Assembly (NCBI GenBank): GCA_018608625.1
Contig: JABAZC010000071.1
Location: forward strand, 62,001 to 126,000
Reading direction: 5' to 3'
DNA from: Flavobacteriaceae bacterium
GTDB taxonomy: Bacteria > Bacteroidota > Bacteroidia > Flavobacteriales > Flavobacteriaceae
Length of the DNA: 64,000 nt
Positions 1 to 9,501 of the stretch are shown here, one piece after another (position 1 is the stretch's first letter; each line of letters begins with the position of its first letter). The translations under genes and the position numbers were made by a program. Under the pieces are notes generated by a model. It saw nothing but the letters and a program-made list of their open reading frames with translations, had not been told where the DNA came from and did no database searches.

Positions 1-900
1 TCTAAATCAGGTAACTGGTTTGAAAACTTAAAATCTGATATAGAAAACTTAAATAAAATTCTCGTTTCTGGAAACGAACTTAAAGGAGTTGTTTCGGTAG
101 ATTTAGGAATATTTCAAAATGCAGGTAGTAGCATGGTACAACAGTTAGCCTATACCCTAGCCCATGTGAATGAATATTTAAACCTGTTTAACAGTAAACC
201 TATAAAGTCGATTGTATTTAAAGTGTCGGTAGGAGGTAATTACTTTTTTGAAATTGCAAAAATTCAAGCGCTTAGACTGTTATGGCAAAGTCTAACCAAA
301 GACTACGGGGTGTCAATTGAATGCCATATAATTAGTCAACCAAGCAAGCGTAACAAAACAATTTACGATTATAATACTAATATGTTACGCACAACTACCG
401 AATGTATGAGCGCAATATTAGGCAGTTCGGATACTATTATCAATATGCCCTATGACCACCTCTACCACAAAGACAATGAATTTGGAGACCGGCTATCTAG
501 AAATCAATTATTAATTCTTAAAAATGAAAGTTATTTTGATGTAGTTTCTAACCCAACAGAAGGTGTTTATTACATTGAAACTCTCACAAAAAGACTCGCT
601 CAAAAGGCCTTGGAGTTATTTAAAGATATTGAAAAAGAAGGAGGCTACTTAAAACTATTAAAAGAAGGCATTATCCAGCGTAAAATTAAAGTACATGCAC
701 TAAAAGAACAACTTTCTTATGATGAAGGAAGCGAAGGACTTTTAGGAACACATTTTCAAGAAAATACTTCTGATAAAATGAAAGCTGAATTGGAGCTATA
801 CCCATTTGTAAAACAAAATATCAGAAAAACTATTTTAGAACCAATAGTTCCAAGACGAATTACAGAAAAATTGGAACAAAAACGGCTAAAGGATGAGTAG
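1..900 (+). CDS. mutA: Methylmalonyl-CoA mutase, small (beta) subunit, 5'-truncated by window edge
   Basis: The reading frame is open from base 1, so the gene begins upstream of the window and 299 codons are visible; the first ATG at 133 is internal. The protein resembles the TIM-barrel part of methylmalonyl-CoA mutase (for example the stretch around [15 protein letters not shown] and the YYIETLT segment near the end of the barrel) but ends without a B12-binding domain, as expected for the non-catalytic small subunit of the heterodimeric enzyme. The next gene, the catalytic large subunit, starts inside its last codons (8-base overlap), which points to translational coupling. Together they interconvert succinyl-CoA and methylmalonyl-CoA. 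Confidence 0.9.
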   Translation, partial: SKSGNWFENLKSDIENLNKILVSGNELKGVVSVDLGIFQNAGSSMVQQLAYTLAHVNEYLNLFNSKPIKSIVFKVSVGGNYFFEIAKIQALRLLWQSLTKDYGVSIECHIISQPSKRNKTIYDYNTNMLRTTTECMSAILGSSDTIINMPYDHLYHKDNEFGDRLSRNQLLILKNESYFDVVSNPTEGVYYIETLTKRLAQKALELFKDIEKEGGYLKLLKEGIIQRKIKVHALKEQLSYDEGSEGLLGTHFQENTSDKMKAELELYPFVKQNIRKTILEPIVPRRITEKLEQKRLKDE

Positions 901-3010
901 AAAAAATATCCAACATATCGTACTTGAAGGTTTAAAGTCAAAAAATACTGAAAAAGTCAACTTTAACACTGCAGAAACTATTGACCTCAAATCTCGCTAT
1001 TCCAAAAGCGACATAGAAAGCTTAGAGCACTTGAACTTTCCAGCTGGAAAAGCACCATTTCTAAGAGGCCCTTACAGCACTATGTATGTTCAACGTCCTT
1101 GGACTATACGTCAATATGCTGGCTTTTCAACAGCTGAAGATACCAATGACTTTTATAAAAGAAATTTAAAAGCGGGACAAAAAGGTTTGTCTGTAGCATT
1201 TGACCTTCCGACACACAGAGGCTATGATAGTGATCACGATCGTGTCGTTGGAGATGTAGGGAAAGCTGGAGTTGCTATCGATTCCGTTGAGGATATGAAG
1301 CTCCTTTTTAATGAAATTCCATTGAACAAAATGAGTGTTTCAATGACTATGAATGGAGCTGTTTTACCTATTATGGCCTTTTATATTGTAGCAGCTCAAG
1401 AACAGGGTGTTAAACTGGAAGATTTAAGTGGTACAATTCAAAATGATATTTTGAAAGAGTTTATGGTAAGGAATACCTATATATACCCTCCAGAGGACTC
1501 CATGAAAATTGTATCAGATATTTTTGAATATACGAGTAAGCACATGCCAAAGTTTAACAGCATTAGTATTTCAGGCTACCACATGCAAGAAGCAGGTGCC
1601 ACCGCCGATATTGAATTGGCTTACACATTGGCAAACGGACTTGAATATATTCGTAAAGGACTAAAGGCAGGGCTGGATATTGATACTTTTGCTCCACGTT
1701 TATCCTTTTTCTGGGGAATTGGAATGAATCATTTTATGGAAATTGCCAAACTAAGAGCTGCACGTATGTTATGGGCAAAAATAGTTAAGGAATTTAATCC
1801 GAAAAATCCTAAATCTCTCGCTTTAAGAACCCACTGTCAAACAAGCGGATGGAGCTTAACAGAGCAAGACCCATTTAATAATGTAGCACGGACTTGTATT
1901 GAAGCAACTGCCGCTATTTTTGGAGGCACCCAAAGCTTACACACAAATGCCCTTGATGAAGCCATCGCATTACCTACTGATTTTTCAGCAAGGATTGCAA
2001 GAAACACACAACTGTATTTACAAAAAGAAACTAAAATAACTAAAACAGTTGACCCTTGGGCAGGAAGTTACTACATAGAAAAACTAACTCACGAAATTGC
2101 CGAAAAAGCGTGGAGTCATATTGAGGAGGTGGAATCCTTAGGGGGAATGACTTCCGCCATTAAATCAGGCGTACCAAAACTGAGAATTGAAGAAGCTGCA
2201 GCCAGAAAGCAAGCGAGAATAGATTCAGGTCAAGACATTATAGTGGGGGTAAATAAGTTTCAATTAAAAACCGAGGACCTATTACACATTTTAGAAGTGG
2301 ATAACGAACTTGTAAGAGCCCAACAAATTGATCGATTAAACCATATAAAATCAACTCGAGATATAAAAAAGGTAAAAAATATTTTAGAAAATTTAACAAA
2401 AGCTGCTTCAGATGGCTCTGGAAATTTATTAGCTTTAGCAGTAGAGGCTGCCCGTTTACGTGCCACGCTAGGCGAAATTAGCGATGCATTAGAACAAAAA
2501 TTCGGGAGATATAAAGCAGAAACTAAAACCTTTTCAGGCGTGTATAGTAAGGAAATAAAAAATGATGTATCATTTGAAAAAGCTAGAAAATTAGCGGATC
2601 AGTTCTCAAAAAATGAGGGCAGACGTCCTCGAATTATGATTGCAAAAATGGGACAAGATGGCCATGACAGAGGTGCAAAAGTTGTAGCCACAGGCTATGC
2701 CGACCTAGGATTTGATGTGGATATTGGTCCCTTATTTCAAACAGCTGAAGAAGCTGCTAAGCAAGCAGTAGAAAACGATGTTCATATCTTAGGAGTATCC
2801 TCATTGGCGGGAGGACATAAGACCTTAGTGCCAAAAGTGATTGACGCACTCAAAGCCTATGGAAGAGACGATATTATGGTAATTGTGGGAGGAGTAATTC
2901 CTAAACAAGACTATCGCTATTTGTTTGACGCAGGGACTATTGCTGTATTTGGACCAGGAACAAAAATTAGCGATACTGCAATTAGCGTGTTAGAAATTCT
3001 AATAAATTAA
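893..3010 (+). CDS. scpA: Methylmalonyl-CoA mutase, large (alpha) catalytic subunit
   Basis: This 705-residue protein has normal length for the adenosylcobalamin-dependent catalytic subunit. The N-terminal half carries the substrate-binding barrel ([20 protein letters not shown] region, then [12 protein letters not shown]). The C-terminal cobalamin domain shows the DxHxxG motif as D589, H591, G594 in [10 protein letters not shown], where the histidine ligates cobalt. It follows the small subunit with an 8-base overlap, so the two are co-translated. The heterodimer isomerises (R)-methylmalonyl-CoA and succinyl-CoA in propionate metabolism. No MeaB/ArgK chaperone gene is visible downstream; a 253-base gap separates it from parA. 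Confidence 0.96.
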   Translation: MSRKNIQHIVLEGLKSKNTEKVNFNTAETIDLKSRYSKSDIESLEHLNFPAGKAPFLRGPYSTMYVQRPWTIRQYAGFSTAEDTNDFYKRNLKAGQKGLSVAFDLPTHRGYDSDHDRVVGDVGKAGVAIDSVEDMKLLFNEIPLNKMSVSMTMNGAVLPIMAFYIVAAQEQGVKLEDLSGTIQNDILKEFMVRNTYIYPPEDSMKIVSDIFEYTSKHMPKFNSISISGYHMQEAGATADIELAYTLANGLEYIRKGLKAGLDIDTFAPRLSFFWGIGMNHFMEIAKLRAARMLWAKIVKEFNPKNPKSLALRTHCQTSGWSLTEQDPFNNVARTCIEATAAIFGGTQSLHTNALDEAIALPTDFSARIARNTQLYLQKETKITKTVDPWAGSYYIEKLTHEIAEKAWSHIEEVESLGGMTSAIKSGVPKLRIEEAAARKQARIDSGQDIIVGVNKFQLKTEDLLHILEVDNELVRAQQIDRLNHIKSTRDIKKVKNILENLTKAASDGSGNLLALAVEAARLRATLGEISDALEQKFGRYKAETKTFSGVYSKEIKNDVSFEKARKLADQFSKNEGRRPRIMIAKMGQDGHDRGAKVVATGYADLGFDVDIGPLFQTAEEAAKQAVENDVHILGVSSLAGGHKTLVPKVIDALKAYGRDDIMVIVGGVIPKQDYRYLFDAGTIAVFGPGTKISDTAISVLEILIN

Positions 3011-3235
3011 ATAAATCATATCCAATTCTTTTTAAAAGTAAGTTATATATAAAATTACAGGACTGATTTGCAACAGTAAAATACCCAAAAAAATAGTTAT
3101 ACAAAAAGATTGAAATTATCTCAACTATATTTTAATAAAAAAGGATTAAAAAAATTATTACTACACTTGTTAAATTCAGTTTAAAAATTGGTAAAAATCT
3201 TAACTAATTTGAGTTTTTTTCTTGCTAAATAATCG

Positions 3236-3243
3236 TATTTTTA
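3236..3243 (+). promoter_or_regulatory. Possible -7 promoter element for the parA operon
   Basis: TATTTTTA matches the Bacteroidota -7 consensus TAnnTTTG except for the last base and lies 20 bases before the parA ATG. The nearest TTTG (3208-3211) is 24 bases away, longer than the usual spacing of about 19, so this is weak. The rest of the 253-base gap (3011-3263) is AT-rich and shows no gene, hairpin or parS-like palindrome that I could recognise. Confidence 0.3.
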
Positions 3244-3263
3244 CACATATAACATTTCAAATA

Positions 3264-4025
3264 ATGGGTAAACTAGTTGCTATTGCTAATCAAAAAGGAG
3301 GTGTCGGTAAAACCACTACTACGGTGAATCTTGCCGCTTGCCTTGGTGCTTTAGATAAAAGGGTTTTATTGATCGATGCTGATCCTCAAGCAAATGCTTC
3401 TTCTGGTTTAGGGGTTGATGTTGACAATATTGAACTAGGAACTTATCAGCTCTTAGAACACAATTGTACTGCAAAAGAAGCGATACAAAAGACCTCTGCA
3501 ACCAATGTTGATATAATCCCAGCTCATATAGACTTAGTCGCAATTGAAATTGAATTAGTTAATATGGAACAACGTGAGTACATGTTGAAGGAAGCCATAG
3601 AACCTATCAAAGAGAACTATGATTTCATTCTTATTGACTGTGCTCCGTCTTTAGGCTTACTGACGTTAAATGCGCTTACAGCAGCTGACTCCGTAATAAT
3701 CCCTATACAATGTGAATACTTTGCTCTTGAAGGACTAGGTAAGTTATTAAATACAATTAAAAGTGTTCAAAAAATACATAATAAATATTTAGATATTGAA
3801 GGGTTACTCCTAACAATGTATGACTCTAGGTTACGGCTGTCAAATCAAGTAGTTGAGGAGGTTCAAAATCATTTCTCAGAAATGGTTTTCAAAACCATCA
3901 TACAGCGAAATGTTAAACTCGGTGAAGCCCCAAGCTATGGTGAGAGCATAATTTATTATGATGTAAATAGTAAAGGTGCCACAAATTACTTAAGTTTGGC
4001 TAAAGAAATTATCAGTAAACAGTAA
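3264..4025 (+). CDS. parA: ParA-family chromosome-partitioning ATPase (Soj)
   Basis: The 253-residue protein begins MGKLVAIANQ and has the deviant Walker A box KGGVGKTT at residues 11-18, followed by the typical LLIDADPQANAS segment (Walker A') and DFILIDCAPSLG (Walker B). The frame is open upstream to 3222, but that start is a poor codon and the extra 14 residues are not part of the family; ATG at 3264 puts the P-loop at the usual distance. It is followed after 4 bases by parB, the standard pair that moves and orients the replication origin region. It heads a + strand run of six genes up to 8472. Confidence 0.95.
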   Translation: MGKLVAIANQKGGVGKTTTTVNLAACLGALDKRVLLIDADPQANASSGLGVDVDNIELGTYQLLEHNCTAKEAIQKTSATNVDIIPAHIDLVAIEIELVNMEQREYMLKEAIEPIKENYDFILIDCAPSLGLLTLNALTAADSVIIPIQCEYFALEGLGKLLNTIKSVQKIHNKYLDIEGLLLTMYDSRLRLSNQVVEEVQNHFSEMVFKTIIQRNVKLGEAPSYGESIIYYDVNSKGATNYLSLAKEIISKQ

Positions 4026-4029
4026 TATA

Positions 4030-4929
4030 ATGGCCAAAGCTATTAAAAAACAAGTCTTAGGACGTGGTCTTGCAGCTCTATTGCAAGACTCAGAAACAGA
4101 CCAATCTAAAAAAGAAAGCCTAATAAAGAGTCCTCAAGCAGGAACTATAGTTGAGTTAGAACTTGAACTTATAGAATTAAATCCTTTTCAACCAAGAACA
4201 CAATTCAAAGAAGAAAGTATTCGCGATCTAGCAACGTCAATACAAGAACTTGGAGTCATACAGCCGATAACAGTTCGCAAAACAACGGACACTAACTTTC
4301 AGATAGTTTCTGGTGAACGCCGTTTAAGAGCGACAATATTACTAGGGTTAAAAACAATCCCTGCATACATAAGAATTGCTAATGACCAAGAAGCTCTAGA
4401 AATGGCGTTAGTTGAAAATATTCAACGTCAAGATTTAGATCCAATTGAAATTGCTTTAAGCTATCAGCGCTTAATGGATGACGTAAAGCTGACTCAAGAA
4501 CAAATGAGTCAACGAGTCGGAAAAAAACGTTCGACTATTGCAAATTATTTGAGATTATTAAAACTAGAGCCCTTAATTCAAACAGGAATGCGAGACGGTT
4601 TTATTTCAATGGGGCACGGAAGGGCGATCATAAACGTTAATTCTCACTCTGATCAAATTAAAATATATAAGGAGATTCTGTCAAAGAAACTTTCTGTTAG
4701 AGCAACTGAAAATATAGTAAAAGACTACAACAATCCTAAAGTTCTAAAAACACCAACAACAAATGACCTTCCAGAATTTGTGAAAGATGGCGTCCCAAAA
4801 ATCGCCGCCTATTTTGGACACAAAATCAATGTAAAAATGGATAAAAATGGAAATGGAAAAATTCTAATTCCTTTTCATTCTAAAGAAGACTACGTCCGAA
4901 TCTTAAAACTATTAAAAAGTGATTCATAA
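4030..4929 (+). CDS. parB: ParB/Spo0J-family chromosome-partitioning protein
   Basis: This 299-residue protein has the ParB N-terminal nuclease-like/CTP-binding domain with the GERRLRA motif, the helix-turn-helix region (MSQRVGKKRSTIANYLRLL) and a short C-terminal dimerisation part. It starts 4 bases after parA. ParB binds parS sites, slides as a CTP-dependent clamp and stimulates ParA. I found no parS-like palindrome in the window, which is not unusual since sites can lie elsewhere. The following DUF5683 gene starts with GTG inside its last 11 bases, so expression is probably coupled. Confidence 0.95.
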   Translation: MAKAIKKQVLGRGLAALLQDSETDQSKKESLIKSPQAGTIVELELELIELNPFQPRTQFKEESIRDLATSIQELGVIQPITVRKTTDTNFQIVSGERRLRATILLGLKTIPAYIRIANDQEALEMALVENIQRQDLDPIEIALSYQRLMDDVKLTQEQMSQRVGKKRSTIANYLRLLKLEPLIQTGMRDGFISMGHGRAIINVNSHSDQIKIYKEILSKKLSVRATENIVKDYNNPKVLKTPTTNDLPEFVKDGVPKIAAYFGHKINVKMDKNGNGKILIPFHSKEDYVRILKLLKSDS

Positions 4930-5497
4930 TTATTATTTATTCTTAATATTTATCACTTACTCATGGTCGAACTTTGCTCAAACGCCAATAGAGACTAAGA
5001 TTATAATTGAACAAAAACAACCCGTTAGCTATAAAATTGATCCATTATCTCCTGCTAGAGCCGCATTCTATTCCGCAGTTATTCCTGGACTAGGACAAGC
5101 TAGAAATAAAAAATACTGGAAAATTCCAATTGTATATGGTGCAATAGGAACCGGGATCTATTTTTATTTAGATAATAATAAGGTTTTTAAACGCTATAGA
5201 AATGCATACAAAAGGAGATTAGCAGGTTTTACTGATGATGAGTTTTATGGTCTAAACAGTACCCCTATTTTATCTAATGAAGCACTGATAAGAGCTCAAG
5301 AAACTTTAAGGCGAAATAAAGAATTGTCGCTTTTAATTACTATTGGATTGTATGCCTTAAATATAATAGATGCAAATGTAGATGCCCATTTGTTACAATA
5401 TAATATGGATACCAATTTAGCCGTGAAACCATATCTTGATTTTGACACTCCCGATAATTCAGTGCAACTTGGATTGTCCTTAAATATTAAATTTTAA
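4919..5497 (+). CDS. DUF5683 family exported/membrane protein
   Basis: The 192-residue product starts at GTG 4919, overlapping parB by 11 bases, and has an N-terminal signal peptide ending near SNFAQ. The central part (PARAAFYSAVIPGLGQARNK, then KYWKIPIVYGAIG) is the hallmark of the DUF5683 family, which commonly sits between parB and dapB in flavobacteria. There are one or two hydrophobic segments around residues 75-90 and 138-155, then a short C-terminal beta-rich stretch ending in phenylalanine. The function is not known; the conserved neighbourhood hints at a link with envelope or division processes, but that is inference. Confidence 0.8.
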   Translation: MIHNYYLFLIFITYSWSNFAQTPIETKIIIEQKQPVSYKIDPLSPARAAFYSAVIPGLGQARNKKYWKIPIVYGAIGTGIYFYLDNNKVFKRYRNAYKRRLAGFTDDEFYGLNSTPILSNEALIRAQETLRRNKELSLLITIGLYALNIIDANVDAHLLQYNMDTNLAVKPYLDFDTPDNSVQLGLSLNIKF

Positions 5498-5498
5498 T

Positions 5499-6203
5499 AT
5501 GAAAATAGCACTACTAGGATACGGAAAAATGGGAAAAGTGATAGAATCTATTGCGCTAAGCCGTGGACACGAAATAACTTTAAAAATTGATAAAGACAGC
5601 GAAAATTATGATCTTAATTCAGTAGATGTAGCAATCAATTTTAGTACACCAGAATCAGCTGTTGAAAACATCCGTAAAGCACTCGTGAATAATGTACCTA
5701 TTATTTCTGGTACTACGGGCTGGCTTTCAGAACTAGAATCTATTGAAGCGCTTTGTAAAGATAAGGGAGGTGCTTTTATTTATGCTTCTAATTTTAGTTT
5801 GGGAGTTAATATTTTTTTTGAACTCAATAAGTCTTTAGCTAAAATGATGAAGAATTTTATTGACTACAATGTAGAGCTTGAAGAAATTCATCACAAACAA
5901 AAACTAGACGCTCCTTCGGGAACCGCAATTACGCTAGCTGAAGGTGTTATAGAAAACAGCGATTATAATTCTTGGGAATTAGCACCAGCTAAAGACTCAA
6001 AAAAGTTAAAAATTATTGCGAAAAGGTATGATAATGTACCTGGCACACACACCGTGAATTACAACTCTAATATTGACCAAATTTCACTCACACACACTGC
6101 TCACAACAGAAAAGGGTTTGCATTAGGCGCGGTCGTAGCTGCAGAATGGATTATTGGCAAAAAAGGGGTTTATACAATGAATGACGTCTTGAATATTAAA
6201 TAA
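5499..6203 (+). CDS. dapB: 4-hydroxy-tetrahydrodipicolinate reductase
   Basis: The 234-residue protein opens with a Rossmann nucleotide-binding motif (GYGKMGK) and contains the DapB signature EEIHHKQKLDAPSGTA with the catalytic histidine pair and the lysine that contacts substrate. It reduces 4-hydroxy-tetrahydrodipicolinate in the diaminopimelate/lysine pathway and therefore feeds peptidoglycan synthesis. At 234 residues it is slightly shorter than the E. coli enzyme, as is usual for Bacteroidota. ATG 5499 comes one base after the upstream stop codon, so it belongs to the parAB run. Confidence 0.96.
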   Translation: MKIALLGYGKMGKVIESIALSRGHEITLKIDKDSENYDLNSVDVAINFSTPESAVENIRKALVNNVPIISGTTGWLSELESIEALCKDKGGAFIYASNFSLGVNIFFELNKSLAKMMKNFIDYNVELEEIHHKQKLDAPSGTAITLAEGVIENSDYNSWELAPAKDSKKLKIIAKRYDNVPGTHTVNYNSNIDQISLTHTAHNRKGFALGAVVAAEWIIGKKGVYTMNDVLNIK

Positions 6204-6210
6204 CAAACTC

Positions 6211-6231
6211 TAACTGTAATAAAAGCAGTTA
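6211..6231 (+). other. Weak hairpin between dapB and lepB
   Basis: TAACTG (6211-6216) and CAGTTA (6226-6231) form a 6-bp stem with a 9-base loop just after the dapB stop. No T-tract follows, so it is not a convincing terminator; it may mark a processing or attenuation point, or be chance. Confidence 0.25.
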
Positions 6232-6246
6232 ATTAATAAAAAAAAT

Positions 6247-7848
6247 ATGGATTTAGTACAGTGGCTTATATTTTTCATGGTGATTCAATTGATACATGGG
6301 CTTGGAACTTGGAAATTATACGTAAAGGCAGATCGAAAATCTTTCGAAGCTTTTATTCCGATTTACAACGGCCTAGTTTTAATGAAGATTATAAACCGAC
6401 CTAGCTGGTGGGTCGCCCTTCTATTTATTCCTGTAATTAATGTAATAATGTTAATTATTATATGGGTTGAAACTGCTAGAAGTTTTGGGAAAAACAATTA
6501 TATAGATACCATTTTGTCAGTATTAACTTTAGGCTTTTATTCCTATTACCTTAATTACTTCACTGACGTAAAGCATATTAAAGATAGAAGTTTGATTCCG
6601 AAGTCAAGTTCTGGAGAATGGGTGAGCTCAATATTATTTGCTATTGTTGCTGCGACTATAGTACATACTTATTCTCTTCAACCTTATGTCATCCCTTCTT
6701 CTTCACTAGAAAAATCGTTATTAGTTGGTGACTTTTTAATTGTGAGTAAAATGCACTACGGTCCAAGAATTCCAATGACTACAGTGGGCATGCCAATGGT
6801 TCACGATACAATTCCAATTTTAAATAAAAAATCGTACCTCTTTAATGACCGAATTGAAGAAAACAAAACGTCTTGGATTAACAAACTACAACTACCCTAC
6901 CTAAGAATTCCAGGCTGGGAAACCATTAAACGTAACGAAATAGTAGTCTTTAATCAACCAGCGGATACGTTGCAAGACATGAATGACTTTACTCCTGATA
7001 GAAACTACTACAAGCCAATTGACAAAAAAACAAATTTGGTAAAACGTTGTGTAGCAATTGCTGGAGACACCTTAGAGATTAGAGAGGGGTATGTCTATAT
7101 AAACGGCATTCAAAACACGCTTCCTTTCCGTGCAAAATTACAGTTTAGCTATGAAGTCACATTAAAGCCTGGTAAATCATTCGAAAGGAGTATTATTGAG
7201 CAATTAAAGACAAGATATGATATTACAGATGGTATTTACCAATCGGGAAATAAAATAATTATTCCTGCTGCATCAGATGAAGCTGTGAGCGTATTTAAAA
7301 ACCACCCAAGTGTTGCTAGTATTGATAAATACATTCAACCCAAGGGAGAGCGAGATGCATTAAAATTTCCTCAAGACCCTAGTTACGATTGGAATCGTGA
7401 TTTTTTTGGTCCGCTATATATCCCTGAAAAAGGAAAAAGTATGACTGTCAGCTTAAATAACATTGCCGTTTACAAACGACTCATTACAGAATATGAAGGA
7501 AATAAATTAGCAGTAAAAGGTAATCAAATATTCATAAACGGAAAATTAACTGACTACTACACATTTAAACAAAACTATTATTGGATGATGGGTGATAACC
7601 GTCACAATTCTATTGATGCACGTAGATGGGGCTTTGTGCCGTTTAATCATGTGGTAGGAAAACCAGTATTCATTTGGATGAGCTGGAATACTAACGGTAA
7701 AGGTTTTGATAAAATACGTTGGGAGCGTCTCTTTTCCACAGTTCATCCTGATGGCGAACGCACTTCTTATTTCAAACATTTCTTAGTTCTATTAGTCTTC
7801 TGGTATGGATATCGTAAATGGCGCAAACGAAAAAATAAATCTGTCTAA
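6247..7848 (+). CDS. lepB: Signal peptidase I with extra N-terminal membrane domain
   Basis: At 533 residues this is much longer than typical LepB. Residues 1-110 form a hydrophobic multi-pass region resembling DUF5684 (FIPIYNGLVLMKIINRPSWW). A further membrane anchor precedes the serine box VIPSSSLEKSL (likely nucleophile S153), then the lysine box LVKRCVAIAGD (K266) and the C-terminal GDNRHNSIDARRWG box near residue 449. Between the last two lies an insertion of roughly 170 residues. It cleaves signal peptides of Sec and Tat substrates at the periplasmic face of the inner membrane. It lies 43 bases after dapB. Confidence 0.93.
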   Translation: MDLVQWLIFFMVIQLIHGLGTWKLYVKADRKSFEAFIPIYNGLVLMKIINRPSWWVALLFIPVINVIMLIIIWVETARSFGKNNYIDTILSVLTLGFYSYYLNYFTDVKHIKDRSLIPKSSSGEWVSSILFAIVAATIVHTYSLQPYVIPSSSLEKSLLVGDFLIVSKMHYGPRIPMTTVGMPMVHDTIPILNKKSYLFNDRIEENKTSWINKLQLPYLRIPGWETIKRNEIVVFNQPADTLQDMNDFTPDRNYYKPIDKKTNLVKRCVAIAGDTLEIREGYVYINGIQNTLPFRAKLQFSYEVTLKPGKSFERSIIEQLKTRYDITDGIYQSGNKIIIPAASDEAVSVFKNHPSVASIDKYIQPKGERDALKFPQDPSYDWNRDFFGPLYIPEKGKSMTVSLNNIAVYKRLITEYEGNKLAVKGNQIFINGKLTDYYTFKQNYYWMMGDNRHNSIDARRWGFVPFNHVVGKPVFIWMSWNTNGKGFDKIRWERLFSTVHPDGERTSYFKHFLVLLVFWYGYRKWRKRKNKSV

Positions 7849-7857
7849 TTCAAGTGT

Positions 7858-8472
7858 ATGACACTACTTTACCCGACGTATTTTCCAAACATAATTTCAT
7901 ATATAGTAATGGCGCATGCTGAAAAATTAGTGTTTGAGGTGCAGGATTCTTACCAGAAACAAACTTATAGGAATCGCTGCTACATATGTGGGGCCAATGG
8001 AAAGTTAGGGTTGCACATACCTGTCAAATACTCACAAAAAAATAGACAAAACACTAGCGAAATCTTGATTGACAATTCTAGTAACTGGCAATCTATACAT
8101 TGGAAGTCATTAGAAAGTGCTTACAAAACATCCCCTTATTTTGAATATTATCAAGATGATCTTGTTTCTCTATTCACAACAAAAAAAGAATCTCTGTTAG
8201 GGTTCAATCTTGAATGCATTGAAATTATAAATAGTTGCTTAAATTTAAGTATCAAATACTCAAAGTCGTTAGAGTTTAACAAAGAAAAACAACAAAAAGA
8301 ATATCGGTATTTAGTAAATGCCCGAAAAGAAAGTGAAATCAAAATAAATCCGTACATACAAGTGTTCCAAGAAAAACACGGTTTTATAAACAACCTTAGT
8401 ATTTTAGACTTACTATTTAACGAAGGTCCAAATGCAAAGTCTTATATACAGATACAAGCTTTAACGTTTTAA
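7858..8472 (+). CDS. WbqC-family protein
   Basis: The 204-residue product matches the WbqC-like family: an N-terminal YPTYFPNIISY segment, the NRCYICGANGKLGLHIPV stretch with two cysteines, and the WKSLESAYKTSPYFEYY block. The family occurs in polysaccharide loci of other bacteria, and its exact reaction is not established, so I do not assign one. It starts 9 bases after lepB and ends the + strand run. Its stop codon shares the palindrome TTAA with the stop codon of the convergent EEP gene. Confidence 0.85.
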   Translation: MTLLYPTYFPNIISYIVMAHAEKLVFEVQDSYQKQTYRNRCYICGANGKLGLHIPVKYSQKNRQNTSEILIDNSSNWQSIHWKSLESAYKTSPYFEYYQDDLVSLFTTKKESLLGFNLECIEIINSCLNLSIKYSKSLEFNKEKQQKEYRYLVNARKESEIKINPYIQVFQEKHGFINNLSILDLLFNEGPNAKSYIQIQALTF

Positions 8473-9494
8473 TCTTCTATTGTAAACTCTGACATAATTG
8501 GAAAATGATCAGAATAAGGAAGCTCGTTAAAGGAAGAAAACTTCCCAACTTTAATTCTGGGGTCAGCCAAAATAAAATCAATTCTAAAAGGGAAATATTT
8601 GAATTTAAAGGTGCGACCAAACCCAGTCCCCGCTACCTCAAAAGCGTCTAACATTTCTGATTTTAGAATTCTGTAGACATATGAATAGATCGTATTGTTA
8701 AAATCTCCACACAGTAGGGCTTTATAAGGCGATTTAGACATATGACTCGCCACTAACTCAGCTTGATGTTGTTGTGCCTTAAAAGTAACCCCTAGACGGC
8801 TTAAAAGCTTGTTTGACTGCTTTGAGTCAAAGGTTTCAACATTAGGATTAATTCCCGAAGACTGAAGATGAAGGTTATAAACACGAATTGTGTCAGACTT
8901 GAAAATAATATCTGCGAAAATGGCATTGTTAGAGGAATCAGGAAAATCGATAGTACCGGAACTAACTATTTGATGCTTCGAGAAGATTGCCAGTTTGGAA
9001 GAATATCTGGAGGAATTGGCAGTGAAGTAAGAATAAGAATAAGACTTGAAATTTAGATCCGTACTGGAATCATATTCTTGAAAACATAATACGGAAGGAG
9101 ATTTTTCTAATAAAAAATTTTGAATCTTTTGAGGAATATCTGGTTCATCAATCCAGTCGTATAAATTAAAAAGACGGACATTATAGCTCATCAAAGAAAA
9201 ACTAGATTCAGAGGATACTGTTACTGTTGAGAATTTATAAAAAGACAAAATATAATTGTAGCCTAACAACAAAACTAGGACAGAAAGAAGCAACTGTTTT
9301 TTTAATTTCACAAGCCAATAGACACCAAAGGCGATATTAAGAATAATAAGCAAAGGTACAGAGAGACTTAAAACAGATAAAAACGAAAATATGTTTGGAG
9401 GAACATATGACAAACCATATGAAAGAAGCAACAAGACAGCAACAACTGAATTTATCAGAAACACTAGCTTATCTATAATGTTTAAGTTTTTCAA
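8469..9494 (-). CDS. Membrane-anchored endonuclease/exonuclease/phosphatase family protein
   Basis: The 341-residue protein has three hydrophobic segments in residues 10-95, followed by an EEP-fold domain: LMSYNVRLFN at the start, CFQEYDS with the metal-binding glutamate, LLCGDFNN, and the C-terminal SDHFPIMSEF with the catalytic Asp-His pair. The substrate cannot be read from the sequence; nuclease, phosphatase and phospholipase activities all occur in the fold. The only in-frame start near the N-terminus is TTG at 9494, 7 bases after the rhomboid stop codon. It is the last gene of the 13499-8469 operon. Confidence 0.85.
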   Translation of the reverse strand: MKNLNIIDKLVFLINSVVAVLLLLSYGLSYVPPNIFSFLSVLSLSVPLLIILNIAFGVYWLVKLKKQLLLSVLVLLLGYNYILSFYKFSTVTVSSESSFSLMSYNVRLFNLYDWIDEPDIPQKIQNFLLEKSPSVLCFQEYDSSTDLNFKSYSYSYFTANSSRYSSKLAIFSKHQIVSSGTIDFPDSSNNAIFADIIFKSDTIRVYNLHLQSSGINPNVETFDSKQSNKLLSRLGVTFKAQQHQAELVASHMSKSPYKALLCGDFNNTIYSYVYRILKSEMLDAFEVAGTGFGRTFKFKYFPFRIDFILADPRIKVGKFSSFNELPYSDHFPIMSEFTIED

Positions 9495-9501
9495 AATGGT
9501 T

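Noticed and set aside
3011..3263. parS or replication-origin sequence next to parAB
   Set aside because: The 253-base gap has no TGTTTCACGTGAAACA-like palindrome and no DnaA-box cluster that I could identify.
3319..3543. Antisense open frame within parA
   Set aside because: It lies wholly inside a well-recognised gene on the other strand, lacks a promoter or family match, and is a shadow frame.
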